A DNA stretch of 64,000 nucleotides from Pseudomonas sp. QS1027 (GTDB lineage Bacteria; Pseudomonadota; Gammaproteobacteria; Pseudomonadales; Pseudomonadaceae), in NCBI RefSeq assembly GCF_002814235.1, contig NZ_PHSU01000019.1, positions 62,001 to 126,000 of the forward strand. Direction: 5' to 3'. A program made the position numbers and the translations under genes. The notes beneath the pieces are model-generated. The model saw nothing but the letters and a program-made list of their open reading frames with translations, ran no database searches and had not been told where the DNA came from. Below, piece by piece: positions 55,826 through 64,000 of this stretch. Position 1 is the first letter of the stretch. Each line of letters begins with the position of its first letter.

Positions 55826-56386
55826 TTAGTGAGTTTTTCCTCGGAGATCTGACTTTTTTGAGATTTTTGTAGGCTGGGAATGGGAGTTTTTGGCTTGGAA
55901 TGGGAAGTGGAGGTCGCTCGATCTGATGGGCGACGGTGGTGGGAGAGGAGGCAAGAGGGGGGGGGCGGGGCAGGATCTCGAGGCTGTCACCATGGACTGA
56001 AGGAGGGGGTGTTGCACGGAATTTTAGATTCAGTTGGGTGTCGATTTGGGGCGATTCGGAGAGAAATCGGTCAAAATTACGAGCATCGTCTACGATTGAT
56101 CTCTGATGTATTTACGTTTGCATGGTTGGATACCCTGTAACAGGGACTGTGGAAGGTTTTCATTGATGCTTCTTTTGTGGACCTCAGACGGTTTAAGTCG
56201 CCGCAGTTGCTGATAAACATTCATCTGGTGACATAATTCGTTTCGTGTCTTATGTCTATAGATGAATTTTTTCTCATTGAGAAAATAGTCCTTCTGTGTT
56301 AAAAACTTTTTGCGTCAGGCTGAGAGCCTGAAAGCCTGGCAGGGAGGCTGCAGCGAAAACAGGAATTAATTAGCAAGAGGTAGATC
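55826..56386. other. Long non-coding region with tandem repeat and G-rich tract
   Basis: 561 bases between the operon promoter and the TetR gene without a credible protein gene; the frames present have no recognisable sequence. It contains a direct repeat GGCT(G/T)GGAATGGGA at 55872 and 55892 (20-base period). A nearly pure purine, G-rich stretch runs from 55926 to 55971, with a run of nine G, one C and four G (55957-55970). A CATAAT box at 56232-56237 with TTGCTG 19 bases upstream may be the TetR promoter. Confidence 0.5.
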
Positions 56387-57022
56387 GTGAAGGAACCTGA
56401 GGAGCTCGGCCGTCGAGAGCGGAAGAAGCTAATGTTGCGTGAGGCTCTGATCGAGTCTGCGTACAATCTGTTCGAAGAAAAGGGATTTGACGAGACAAGG
56501 ATTGAGGACATTACCGATAGGGTTGATGTGTCTTCGCGGACGTTTTTCCGTTATTTCTCCTCCAAAGAGGAGGTCGTTCTTGACTATCAAGAAGTCGAGC
56601 ACGATGAAGTTATTGCTGCTTTGAAAGTCAGGCCTGAAGGCGAGTCCATTTTGACCTCTTTGCGGCACGCCGTTGTCGAAGTGGTCAATGGATGTGAGTT
56701 AGGTTCCTACGGCCTGGACTCCAATAGGTTTAGGGTCTTGAAACATCTTATTCGTGGTCATCCTCTGGTTTGCGCTGGAAATCTGGAACGAACGCAAATT
56801 CGTAAAGCGTCGCTGATTGCCGTGATCGCGAGCAAGATGGGTGTCGATCCTGAAGAAGATATCCGACCCGGTGTAGTGGCGGGTGTGCTTGAGTTTGCCA
56901 ATAGTGCGGCGTACGACGTTTGGAAGGATCTCGAGGACTCTTCTGTGCTCTATTCTGATGTATTAGATGATGTTTTCGCGATGATTGAAGAGGGATTGAA
57001 TTACAGTTGTCAGGCTGAGTAG
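56387..57022 (+). CDS. TetR-family regulator divergent from the DHHA-reductase operon
   Basis: A 211-residue repressor-type protein. The N-terminal TetR helix-turn-helix spans about residues 20-60 (ALIESAYNLFEEKGFDETRI, then VSSRTFFRYFSSKEEVV), and the helical ligand domain resembles the MftR-like C-terminal class (RFRVLKHLIRGHPLVCAG). It starts with GTG at 56387 behind AAGAGG. It shares the lower-GC codon use of the cluster and is transcribed away from it. The sequence GACATAATT occurs in its presumed promoter and in the phzD promoter. Regulation of the cluster is inferred. Confidence 0.85.
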   Translation: MKEPEELGRRERKKLMLREALIESAYNLFEEKGFDETRIEDITDRVDVSSRTFFRYFSSKEEVVLDYQEVEHDEVIAALKVRPEGESILTSLRHAVVEVVNGCELGSYGLDSNRFRVLKHLIRGHPLVCAGNLERTQIRKASLIAVIASKMGVDPEEDIRPGVVAGVLEFANSAAYDVWKDLEDSSVLYSDVLDDVFAMIEEGLNYSCQAE

Positions 57023-57036
57023 GAAAAGCACTTTTG

Positions 57037-57070
57037 GCAGTGGTGCATGCACACCACTGCTTGTTTTTTA
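57037..57070 (+). terminator. Rho-independent terminator of the TetR gene
   Basis: GCAGTGGTG-CATGCA-CACCACTGC, a perfect 9-base stem (57037-57060), followed by TTGTTTTTTA. It lies 14 bases after the TetR stop. Confidence 0.85.
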
Positions 57071-57137
57071 TATTGAAATAAAGATTACTTGGATATGATC
57101 TTTTTCGCTGTACTAGCCTGTTAGCTGCCCTCGCTAC

Positions 57138-57749
57138 TCACATGTGGGCGGTTTGGGTTTTCGCAATAAATAATCGACGGCCGAGGCCAAACGCAGACGC
57201 CAGATGTACGGCCGGATTGGCTGTTTCAGACTCAAGCATGAGTTCCGACGTTATTACATTGGCGCCGCAGTAGTTGAAGATACCATGGTCAATTTGGGTT
57301 TTCATCGCGGCCGCATAACCATGTCGGTTGTAGGTACCCGGATCTGCTCCACCCACCCCCAATAAGTGAATGGGCAGGTGACCCAGTTTCTTTATCAGCG
57401 GAGCGCCTGGGCGGAATTCGAATGCCCATCCATTCGAGAACACACGATCAATCCAGCCCTTGAGCAGGGCCGGCATCGACCACCAGTAAACCGGGTAGAC
57501 GAGGACCAGTGCATCCGCGCGCTCAATGCGTTGCTGTTCAGCGCGGATATCAGGTGGCGGCAATGCTTCATTATGGTGAACCGCCAGGTCGCCAGCGGTG
57601 AATCGTGGATCGAATCCTTCACCGTATAGGTCCGCGATGTCATAGGTGCTGCTGTGATCCGCTGTCGAGATTCCATCCCCAATTCGAGCCGCTATCCCGT
57701 GGGTGAGGGAGTGATGGTCATGGTGAGCGACGACGATGAGTGCGTGCAT
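57138..57749 (-). CDS. Flavodoxin-2-fold NAD(P)H quinone oxidoreductase
   Basis: FMN/FAD-dependent two-electron quinone reductase of 203 residues, related to NQO1/MdaB/KefF-type proteins. Landmarks: the N-terminal MHALIVVAHHDHHSLTHGIA loop that binds the flavin phosphate, YPVYWWSMPALLKGWIDRVF with SNGWAF, the family signature, and LLGVGGADPGTY. It is divergent from a TetR gene, with a shared palindrome at 57801, so induction by quinone-like or electrophilic compounds is inferred. It might protect against the redox-active product of the adjacent cluster. Confidence 0.88.
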   Translation of the reverse strand: MHALIVVAHHDHHSLTHGIAARIGDGISTADHSSTYDIADLYGEGFDPRFTAGDLAVHHNEALPPPDIRAEQQRIERADALVLVYPVYWWSMPALLKGWIDRVFSNGWAFEFRPGAPLIKKLGHLPIHLLGVGGADPGTYNRHGYAAAMKTQIDHGIFNYCGANVITSELMLESETANPAVHLASAFGLGRRLFIAKTQTAHM

Positions 57750-57800
57750 TTGAATCTACCTCTCGGTGGTTGAGGTCCGCAGTAGTGAGCTATATACTTT

Positions 57801-57822
57801 TAGTAAGTTTGGTAACCTACTA
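57801..57822. promoter_or_regulatory. TetR-type operator between the quinone reductase and TetR genes
   Basis: A 22-base imperfect palindrome with half-sites TAGTAAGTTTG and GTAACCTACTA; 8 of 11 positions are symmetric. It sits 14 bases before the TetR ATG and 51 bases before the reductase ATG, so one protein could repress both. Confidence 0.6.
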
Positions 57823-57835
57823 TTGGTATATAGCG

Positions 57836-58453
57836 ATGTCAAGCGCTGAAGGGGAAGCACCGGGACGCTCGTCGCCACGCCTGCGCATGTTGCGGGAGGA
57901 TCGGCTACGTCAGTTGCTGGACGTGGCTTGGCTGTTGATTCGCAGCGATGGAACCGAGGAGTTGTCGCTCGGCAGGCTCGCTGAGCGCGCGGGGGTGACA
58001 AAGCCCGTGGTGTACGACCATTTTCAGACCCGGGCGGGGCTGTTAGCGGCGCTCTACCAGGATTTTGATGCGAAACAAGCGTCGCTGATGGACGCGGCTC
58101 TTCAGCAGCTCAAACCTGAGCTTTCCGATGCCGCGCGTGTTATTGCATCGTCGTACGTAGATTGTGTCCTGACCCAGGGCAACGAAATCCCTGGTGTTAT
58201 TGCCGCGTTGGTGGGGTCGCCAGAGCTCGAAAAAATCAAAAGGCAATACGAAGCGGTTTTCTTGGCAAAGTGCCGAAGTGTTCTACTTCCTTACGCCGGC
58301 GGCGGTGAGATTTCCCATGCCAGTCTTCGAGCGATGCTGGGGGCGGCCGAGGCACTGTCGCATGCAGCGGCAGCCGGAGAAATCGAAGCCTGGCAGGCTA
58401 CCGACGAGCTCTTCAAGACGATAGTGAGCATGGTCGATAGAGCAACTCTGTAG
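57836..58453 (+). CDS. TetR-family regulator of the quinone reductase
   Basis: A 205-residue TetR protein. The helix-turn-helix is LSLGRLAERAGVTKPVVYDH, and the following HFQTRAGLLAALYQDF is the usual start of the ligand domain. A longer frame back to 57740 crosses the operator region and is rejected; ATG at 57836 (MSSAEGEAPG) is used although its ribosome site is weak. The short distance to the palindrome suggests autoregulation. Confidence 0.85.
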   Translation: MSSAEGEAPGRSSPRLRMLREDRLRQLLDVAWLLIRSDGTEELSLGRLAERAGVTKPVVYDHFQTRAGLLAALYQDFDAKQASLMDAALQQLKPELSDAARVIASSYVDCVLTQGNEIPGVIAALVGSPELEKIKRQYEAVFLAKCRSVLLPYAGGGEISHASLRAMLGAAEALSHAAAAGEIEAWQATDELFKTIVSMVDRATL

Positions 58454-58712
58454 CGTGCTAATACAGTCCAGTTGTAGTGATCCGTGACCTTGTGTGGGGC
58501 ACCGAGCCGGCTCTGTTTCTTGCAGAGTCCGGGTGTACTCGCCTCGCGTGAGATCAGAAAAACAGCATGCCGAGCCTGCCTGTCACTGAGGCGAGGGTCT
58601 TGTCAGGTATAAATACATGATGTAAAACATCTATTAAATAAAGATTGTAACTAATCTATTCTGTCTTTCCCCGACGAGATGCGGCACGCCCCGCAAGTAC
58701 AAGGAACACTCC

Positions 58713-59999
58713 ATGCTGTCTACATTGGTCGCAAACCGCCTGGCACGGCGTCAGGTTCACTATGGCTGGGTGGTGGCCGCCGTCACCTTCCTGACCATGC
58801 TGGTGATGGCCGGGGCCATGGGGGCACCGGGGGTGTTTATCGTGCCCCTGGAGCACGAGTTCGGCTGGAGCAGTGCGCAGATCTCCGGGGCCCTGGCGAT
58901 TCGTTTCATGCTGTACGGGTTGATGGGGCCATTCGCGGCAGCCTTCATGAACTACTTCGGCCTGCGCCGGGTGGTGCTGGTGGCGTTGGTGATCGTGCTG
59001 GGCGGCATGATCGGTTCGATGTTCATGAACAGCTTCTGGCAACTGGTGCTGTTGTGGGGCGTGGTGGTCGGTGTCGGTACCGGGCTCACCGCCATGGTGC
59101 TCGGGGCCACGGTGGCGACCCGCTGGTTTTCCCACCGTCGCGGCCTGGTGGTCGGGCTGCTGTCGGCCAGTTCCGCCACCGGACAACTGCTGTTCATGCC
59201 ACTGATGGCGTCCTTGACTGAACACTATGGCTGGCGCCTGGCGTTGAGCTTCATCTGCTGCGCCATGGCGGTGGTCGTGGTGGCGGTGCTGGCGCTGTTG
59301 CGCGATCGTCCGGTGGACCTGGACTTGCCGCTGTACGGGGAGACAGAGGTTCTGCCAGCACCCGCCCACCGCGGCAGTTTGCTGCAGATGCTGATCAGCC
59401 CGCTGAAGGTGCTGCGCGACGTGTCGGGCAGTTGGACGTTCTGGGTATTGTTCCTGACGTTCTTCGTCTGCGGTGCCAGCACCAACGGGCTGATCCAGAC
59501 CCACTTCATCAGCATGTGCGGCGACTTCGGCCTGGTCGCCACCAGTGCCGCCGGTATCCTGGCGATGATGGGCATCTTCGACTTTTTCGGCACCGTGGGC
59601 TCGGGCTGGTTGTCGGATCGTTTCGATAACCGCTGGCTGTTGTTCTGGTATTACGGCTTGCGCGGCATTTCGCTGATGCTCCTGCCGTTTACCGACTTCA
59701 CCGTGTTCGGCCTGTCTTTTTTCGCCGTGCTCTATGGCCTGGACTGGATCGCTACCGTGCCGCCCACGGTCAAGCTGGTGGCGCAGAAGTTCGGCGGCGA
59801 GCGGGCCAATATCGTCTTCGGTTGGGTATTTGCCGGCCATCAACTGGGCGCGGCCTTTGCCGCCTACGGCGCCGGGTTGACGCGGACCTTGCTGGCGACC
59901 TACACGCCGGCGTTTTTCATCGCCGGGCTGCTCTGCGTGATCGCCGCGCTGATTGCCCTGTCGATCCCGGTGATACTGAAAAAATCGGTGGTGAGTTAG
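58713..59999 (+). CDS. MFS transporter (monocarboxylate/oxalate-type)
   Basis: A 428-residue 12-TM transporter. VHYGWVVAAVTFLTMLVMAG and GVFIVPLEHEFGWSSAQISGA in TM1-TM2 are typical of the monocarboxylate/OFA branch of the MFS. A long cytoplasmic loop around residues 200-225 follows TM6. GC content returns to the chromosomal norm, so the low-GC stretch ends before it. The 259 bases before it hold no gene. Substrate unknown, probably a small carboxylate. Confidence 0.87.
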   Translation: MLSTLVANRLARRQVHYGWVVAAVTFLTMLVMAGAMGAPGVFIVPLEHEFGWSSAQISGALAIRFMLYGLMGPFAAAFMNYFGLRRVVLVALVIVLGGMIGSMFMNSFWQLVLLWGVVVGVGTGLTAMVLGATVATRWFSHRRGLVVGLLSASSATGQLLFMPLMASLTEHYGWRLALSFICCAMAVVVVAVLALLRDRPVDLDLPLYGETEVLPAPAHRGSLLQMLISPLKVLRDVSGSWTFWVLFLTFFVCGASTNGLIQTHFISMCGDFGLVATSAAGILAMMGIFDFFGTVGSGWLSDRFDNRWLLFWYYGLRGISLMLLPFTDFTVFGLSFFAVLYGLDWIATVPPTVKLVAQKFGGERANIVFGWVFAGHQLGAAFAAYGAGLTRTLLATYTPAFFIAGLLCVIAALIALSIPVILKKSVVS

Positions 60000-60020
60000 C
60001 AGTCTCCAGTCTAACGGCGC

Positions 60021-60056
60021 TAGCCAGGGCAACAGAATGCCCTGGCTATTTCCTTT
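60021..60056 (+). terminator. Terminator between the convergent MFS and ene-reductase genes
   Basis: TAGCCAGGGC-AACAGAAT-GCCCTGGCTA, a perfect 10-base stem (60021-60048), followed by TTTCCTTT on the plus strand. It serves the MFS gene and may block read-through from the opposite side. Confidence 0.65.
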
Positions 60057-60064
60057 CGTTGTCT

Positions 60065-61126
60065 TCAAATGCTCAAAGCGAGATAGTCGGTGTATCCCTT
60101 CTGGCTGCCGCCGAAGAAGGTGGTGTTGTCCGCTTGATTCAGCGGCGCATCGGCCTTCAAGCGCTCGACAAAGTCCGGGTTGGCCAGAACCATCTGGCCG
60201 TAGGCCTCCATGTCCGCAAGCCCGGCAGCCAGATCGGCGCCAATCTGCTCCCGTGGGCGGCCTGGGCGGTTGACTATCAGGGTGTTGTTCCAGGCCTTGC
60301 GGATGTCCACCAGAAGCGCGTCGTCGCCTTTATGCATGATGTGGACGTAAGCAAGGCCCAGCTTGTTCAGTTCGGCCACCAGATAGCGGTAGAGGTCCGG
60401 ACCTTCTTCGCCTTCATCGATGCCCCACATGGTGATGCCGGGCGAGAGGCGAATGGCGGTTTTTTCGGCGCCGATTTCCTCGGCGATGGCGGTCGCGACC
60501 TCAATGGCAAAGCGTGCGCGGTTCTCGATCGAACCACCGTACTCATCGGTTCGGGTGTTGGCACTGGGGGCCAGGAATTGCTGGACCAGGTAGGCGTTGG
60601 CGCCGTGAATTTCGACACCGTCGGCACCGGCTTCAATGGCCCGGCGCGCGGCGAAGCGGAAATCAGCGACGGTCTGGCGCACCTCTTCAGTGGTCAACGC
60701 CCGTGGTACCGGGATGTCCTGCATACCCTTGAGGGTGAACATGGGCGTATTCGGCGCGATGGCGGACGGCGCCACACCCTGGCGATGATGGGGTGTGTTG
60801 TCGGGGTGGGACATCCGACCGGCATGCATCAGCTGGATAAAGATATGCCCACCTTGGGCGTGTACCGCGGCGGTGATTTTCTTCCAGCCGGCGACGTGTG
60901 CATCGCTATAGATACCGGGTGTGGTGAGGTAACCCTGACCATCGTCAGACGGCTGTGTACCCTCGGTAACGATCAGGCCGACGCTGGCACGCTGGGCATA
61001 GTATTCGGTTGCCAGTTCCCCTGGCGTGCCATCGAATTCCGCGCGGCTGCGGGTCATGGGGGCCATGACCAGACGGTTTGAAAACGTGGCGTTGGCGACG
61101 TGTATGGGGGCGAAGACTGAGCTCAT
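60065..61126 (-). CDS. Old yellow enzyme family alkene reductase (NemA/XenB-like)
   Basis: FMN-dependent NADPH ene-reductase of 353 residues. Signature elements: LVMAPMTRSRAEFDGTP at the N-terminus, GGHIFIQLMHAGR, the substrate-carbonyl-binding pair and surrounding VEIHGANAYLVQQFLAP, DEYGGSIENRARF, and VNRPGRP near the FMN phosphate site. Reduces activated C=C bonds in enones and nitro-esters (family activity). Divergent from a LysR gene 109 bases away. Confidence 0.92.
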   Translation of the reverse strand: MSSVFAPIHVANATFSNRLVMAPMTRSRAEFDGTPGELATEYYAQRASVGLIVTEGTQPSDDGQGYLTTPGIYSDAHVAGWKKITAAVHAQGGHIFIQLMHAGRMSHPDNTPHHRQGVAPSAIAPNTPMFTLKGMQDIPVPRALTTEEVRQTVADFRFAARRAIEAGADGVEIHGANAYLVQQFLAPSANTRTDEYGGSIENRARFAIEVATAIAEEIGAEKTAIRLSPGITMWGIDEGEEGPDLYRYLVAELNKLGLAYVHIMHKGDDALLVDIRKAWNNTLIVNRPGRPREQIGADLAAGLADMEAYGQMVLANPDFVERLKADAPLNQADNTTFFGGSQKGYTDYLALSI

Positions 61127-61235
61127 GATGTGATCCTCAAAAGTGTGTGTTGCTGGGAGCGCATCATCAGTCTTATTATTTTTGGGATAAATATGGTCTT
61201 CTGGATTTTATTGATCCATATATGGAGCAATTGGC

Positions 61236-62105
61236 GTGGAACTTCTGAACGATATGGCGTTGTTTGTCGAGGTCGTCAAAGCGAAAGGATTTCGCGGGGC
61301 GGCCGAGGTGTTGGGCATGCCGAACTCCACCCTGTCCCGGCGTATCAGTGCCCTGGAGAAGGCGATCGGTTTGCGGCTCCTGCATCGGACCACGCGCAAG
61401 GTCGAGGTGACTGAAGCGGGGCAGATCTACTTCGAGCGCTGCAAGCGCATTGTCGATGAGGCCCGGCTGGCCCATGAACAGTTGGGCGAGATGCTCGCGC
61501 AACCCAGCGGAGTGCTGCGGGTCTCATTCCCCGTGGACTTTGCGGTCACTTACCTGGCGCCCTTGATCGCCGAGTTTTCCGGACTTTATCCGGGGATCAC
61601 CTTCGATCTGGATCTGACCTCCCGGCGCGTCGACCTGGTGAGCGAACCCTTCGATGTCGCCATTCGGATGGGCGAATCGGAGGACTCGCAACTGATCGCA
61701 CGCCCCTTGACCACCCTGGTGTCTTATTTGTATGCCTCGCCGCGTTATCTCGAAGTCTCGGGCGAGCCGCGTACACCGAGTGATCTCGAGCGGCATCAGT
61801 GCCTGAATATTCAGAAGGCCGGGAGCTGGACACTGAGTGATGGTGTACAAACCCTCTCGGTGGCGGTTGGCGGGCGTTTCATGGTCAACAGTGTCGGGAT
61901 GCTGCGGCGGCTTGCCGCGCTTGATCAGGGCATCGTACTGATGAACGAGGAAATCATTGCCGATGAACTGCGCAATGGCCAACTGCGTCGTGTCATGCCC
62001 GAATGGCGGGGCAAGCCGGTGACGGTGTATGCCGTGACCGAGACCCGATTGCTGCCGGCCAAGACCCAGCGCTTCATCGAGTTCCTTCGCGCACGGTTGG
62101 AGTGA
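61236..62105 (+). CDS. LysR-family regulator next to the ene-reductase
   Basis: Regulator of 289 residues with LysR helix-turn-helix (KGFRGAAEVLGMPNSTLSRR) and a substrate-binding-type C-terminal domain. MELLNDMALFVEVVKAKGF and DLDLTSRRVDLVSEPFDVAI mark it as the CrgA/DsdC-like group common beside oxidoreductase genes. Divergent placement suggests control of the ene-reductase by electrophilic substrates. Confidence 0.88.
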   Translation: MELLNDMALFVEVVKAKGFRGAAEVLGMPNSTLSRRISALEKAIGLRLLHRTTRKVEVTEAGQIYFERCKRIVDEARLAHEQLGEMLAQPSGVLRVSFPVDFAVTYLAPLIAEFSGLYPGITFDLDLTSRRVDLVSEPFDVAIRMGESEDSQLIARPLTTLVSYLYASPRYLEVSGEPRTPSDLERHQCLNIQKAGSWTLSDGVQTLSVAVGGRFMVNSVGMLRRLAALDQGIVLMNEEIIADELRNGQLRRVMPEWRGKPVTVYAVTETRLLPAKTQRFIEFLRARLE

Positions 62106-62152
62106 CCGCGGTCATGACGCGCTCAAGCCCGTCAACGACTGCATCATGATCG

Positions 62153-64000
62153 TCATGCAACCGGTGTGGAAAGCGGCTGCTCCGGTGCCTCCTGATGGTG
62201 AGTAGAACCAATGAACAGGTACATGGCCGGCACCATGAACAGTGTCAGCAGGGTGCCGATCGACAGACCCGCGAAGATCACCAGGCCCATGTCGTGGCGT
62301 CCGGCCGCACCGGCCCCGGAGGCCCAGACCAGCGGCACCACGCCCAGCACCATGGCCGCGGTGGTCATCAGGATCGGCCGCAGGCGGACCGCCGCGGCTT
62401 CTTCGATGGCCTCGCGCTTGCTGCGACCGGCGCGCTGCAGTTCGTTGGCAAACTGCACGATCAGGATCCCGTGTTTGGTGATCAGCCCGAGCAGGGTCAC
62501 CAGCCCCACCTGGGTGTACACGTTGATCGAGGCGAAGCCCATGGTGATAAAGGCCAGCGCGCCGAACAGCGCCGGCGGCACCGAGAACAGGATCACCACG
62601 GGGTCGCGGTAGCTCTCGAACTGGAAAGCCAGCGCCAGGTAGACGATCAGAATGGAGAACAGCAGCAGGCTGACGAATCCGCCCGACTCCTGGACGAACT
62701 GACGCGACTCACCCGACGCATCGGAGGTGTACCCCGAAGGGGCGACGTTGTTGAGGATGGTGTCCAGTTTCGCCAGCAGTTCACCTTGGGACACACCGCT
62801 CACGCCGGAAAGGGTGGCCGAGTTGAGCTGCTGGAAGTGGTTGATCGACTCCGCTTCCGTCGAGGTCTCGATATGCGCCACCGTGCGCGCCTGGATCATG
62901 GCGCCGGAGGGCGTGCGAATGTAGTAATCGAGAATCTGATCGGGGTTCAGACGGTCGACCTGCAATACCTGGGGAATGACTTTGTACGAGCGCCCGGCGG
63001 TGGAGAAATAGTTCACGTAGTTCCCACCCAGCGCCGCCGAGAGGGCCGCACCGACGTCGGCCTGGGTCATCCCGAGGGCGGCGATCTTGTCACGGTCAAC
63101 GATCAGCTTGGCTTGTGGCTTGTCGATCTTCAGGTCCAGGTCGGAGAACCAGAACAGCTTTTGCTTCTGGGCCTCGGCCATGACCGCCTGGGCGACTTCA
63201 TTCAAGTTCTCGACGGATTCGGTGGTGGTAATCACAAACTGCACCGGCAAGCCTTGGGAGCCCGGTAACGACGGCAGCGGAAAGGCCGCCATCTTCGCGC
63301 CGGCCACCTGGTTCCACTTCTGTTGCAGGTCCAGCACCAATTCTGCCTGCGAGCGCGTGCGCTGCCCCCAGGGCTTGAGCAGCACGCCGCCGAGCCCCTG
63401 ATTGAGCGAGGGCACTCCGGTGAGCTGGAACATCTGCGCGTACTCGGGCTCGGTTTTCGAAATCTGGAAGGCCTGGTCGGCCAGTCGCTCCATCTGCTGC
63501 GGGGAGGCTGTCGAGGCGCCCTGGATCTGCATGAACACCAACCCCTGGTCTTCGGTCGGCGACAGCTCGCTCTTGGCGGTCATGCCACTGGCGGCCACCA
63601 GCAGGAACAGGATAAAACCAAAGGTAACCAGTACCGGCCAGTTGTTGAGCCCGCTTGACAGTATCCGGTGGTATCGACGGCGTAGCCGGTCGAAATAGCG
63701 ATCCAGCAGGCGGGCGAAGCGACCCTCTTCCTGCCCGGGTTTGAAGAGTCGCGAGGTCATCATCGGCGAGAGGGTCAGCGCCACCACGGCCGACACGGTC
63801 ACGGCGCCCGCCAGGGAGAAACAGAACTCCTTGAACAGCGCGCCGGTGAGACCACTGCGCAGGCCGATGGGGACGTACGCGGCAATCAACACCACGGTCA
63901 TGGCGACAATCGGACCACCAAGTTCCCTGGCCGCGATGATGGCGGCCTCCAGCACCCCTTTGCCTTCTTCCTTGATATGGCGGTCAACGTTCTCCACCAC
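62153..64000 (-). CDS. RND efflux pump inner-membrane subunit, C-terminal part (partial)
   Basis: The last 615 or so residues of a proton-driven RND multidrug transporter (usually about 1030); the 5' end lies beyond the window. It begins in VVENVDRH, the segment after TM4, and continues through the TM6 region and the second periplasmic loop with TEDQGLVFMQIQGA. It ends with TM9-TM12, including LLGLITKHGILIVQFANELQ and EEAAAVRLRPILMTTAAMV. The TM4 Asp pair is off the window. Related to the MexF/MdtB-like branch; substrates cannot be told. Confidence 0.92.
   Translation of the reverse strand: MVENVDRHIKEEGKGVLEAAIIAARELGGPIVAMTVVLIAAYVPIGLRSGLTGALFKEFCFSLAGAVTVSAVVALTLSPMMTSRLFKPGQEEGRFARLLDRYFDRLRRRYHRILSSGLNNWPVLVTFGFILFLLVAASGMTAKSELSPTEDQGLVFMQIQGASTASPQQMERLADQAFQISKTEPEYAQMFQLTGVPSLNQGLGGVLLKPWGQRTRSQAELVLDLQQKWNQVAGAKMAAFPLPSLPGSQGLPVQFVITTTESVENLNEVAQAVMAEAQKQKLFWFSDLDLKIDKPQAKLIVDRDKIAALGMTQADVGAALSAALGGNYVNYFSTAGRSYKVIPQVLQVDRLNPDQILDYYIRTPSGAMIQARTVAHIETSTEAESINHFQQLNSATLSGVSGVSQGELLAKLDTILNNVAPSGYTSDASGESRQFVQESGGFVSLLLFSILIVYLALAFQFESYRDPVVILFSVPPALFGALAFITMGFASINVYTQVGLVTLLGLITKHGILIVQFANELQRAGRSKREAIEEAAAVRLRPILMTTAAMVLGVVPLVWASGAGAAGRHDMGLVIFAGLSIGTLLTLFMVPAMYLFIGSTHHQEAPEQPLSTPVA

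Noticed and set aside
55880..56140. Small open frame of 86 codons in the control region
   Set aside because: Composition driven by the G-rich tract, no ribosome site and no family resemblance.

Overview
The window looks like a chromosomal segment of a fluorescent-type Pseudomonas. The core regions are GC-rich with strong G/C third-position bias. Gene content is typical of that group: De Ley-Doudoroff galactose catabolism with an Ara-type ABC transporter, a csc-type sucrose operon, PoxB, AzoR, an AruI-like decarboxylase, RND efflux and many LysR/IclR/TetR regulators. No rRNA, tRNA, CRISPR array, insertion sequence or phage gene was seen.

Layout: (1) 1-4043: end of a FhuB-like iron-siderophore permease; an HTH-citrate-synthase-like protein divergent from a CoA-transferase around a perfect palindrome; an aldo/keto reductase. 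(2) 4300-10025: sucrose module of outer-membrane porin, LacY-type sucrose:H+ symporter, GH32 invertase and LacI regulator, with a LacI-type operator just downstream of a good promoter. (3) 10139-10944: two truncated gene tails joined back to back (a deletion scar), then a DUF2878 membrane protein. (4) 11164-21410: galactose operon. An SDR dehydrogenase, SMP-30 lactonase, dehydratase, KDGal kinase and KDPGal aldolase would take galactose to pyruvate and glyceraldehyde-3-P; AraFGH-type import, a mutarotase and an IclR regulator complete it. (5) 21482-28346: chemoreceptor, amino-acid permease, possible small RNA, azoreductase/LysR pair, PoxB. (6) 28505-33849: compact three-gene NIS siderophore locus (synthetase, MFS exporter, TonB receptor) under a Fur box. 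(7) 34164-35308: orphan type VI secretion adaptor (DUF4123) and a small partner. (8) 35319-45785: aldolase, CobW GTPase, YtcJ amidohydrolase and AruI-like TPP enzyme, divergent from a LysR gene and a four-gene polyamine-type ABC transporter. (9) 45859-46734: secreted DNA/RNA nuclease.

(10) 46775-55624 is the most unusual part: a five-gene, lower-GC operon. PhzD and PhzE homologues should turn chorismate into 2,3-dihydro-3-hydroxyanthranilate (DHHA). The genes that make a phenazine (phzA/B, phzF, phzG) are absent. In their place are a full-length carboxylic acid reductase (adenylation, carrier and reductase domains), a 14-TM exporter and a class I DAHP synthase. I infer a small shikimate-derived secondary metabolite, probably an aldehyde or alcohol made from DHHA or 3-hydroxyanthranilate. 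I do not know a described product for this gene combination. A strong sigma70-like promoter lies upstream of phzD, and a divergent TetR gene (56387) is the obvious candidate regulator.

(11) 57138-64000: quinone reductase/TetR pair sharing a palindrome, an MFS carboxylate-type transporter, an old-yellow-enzyme/LysR pair, and the C-terminal part of an RND efflux pump running off the window.
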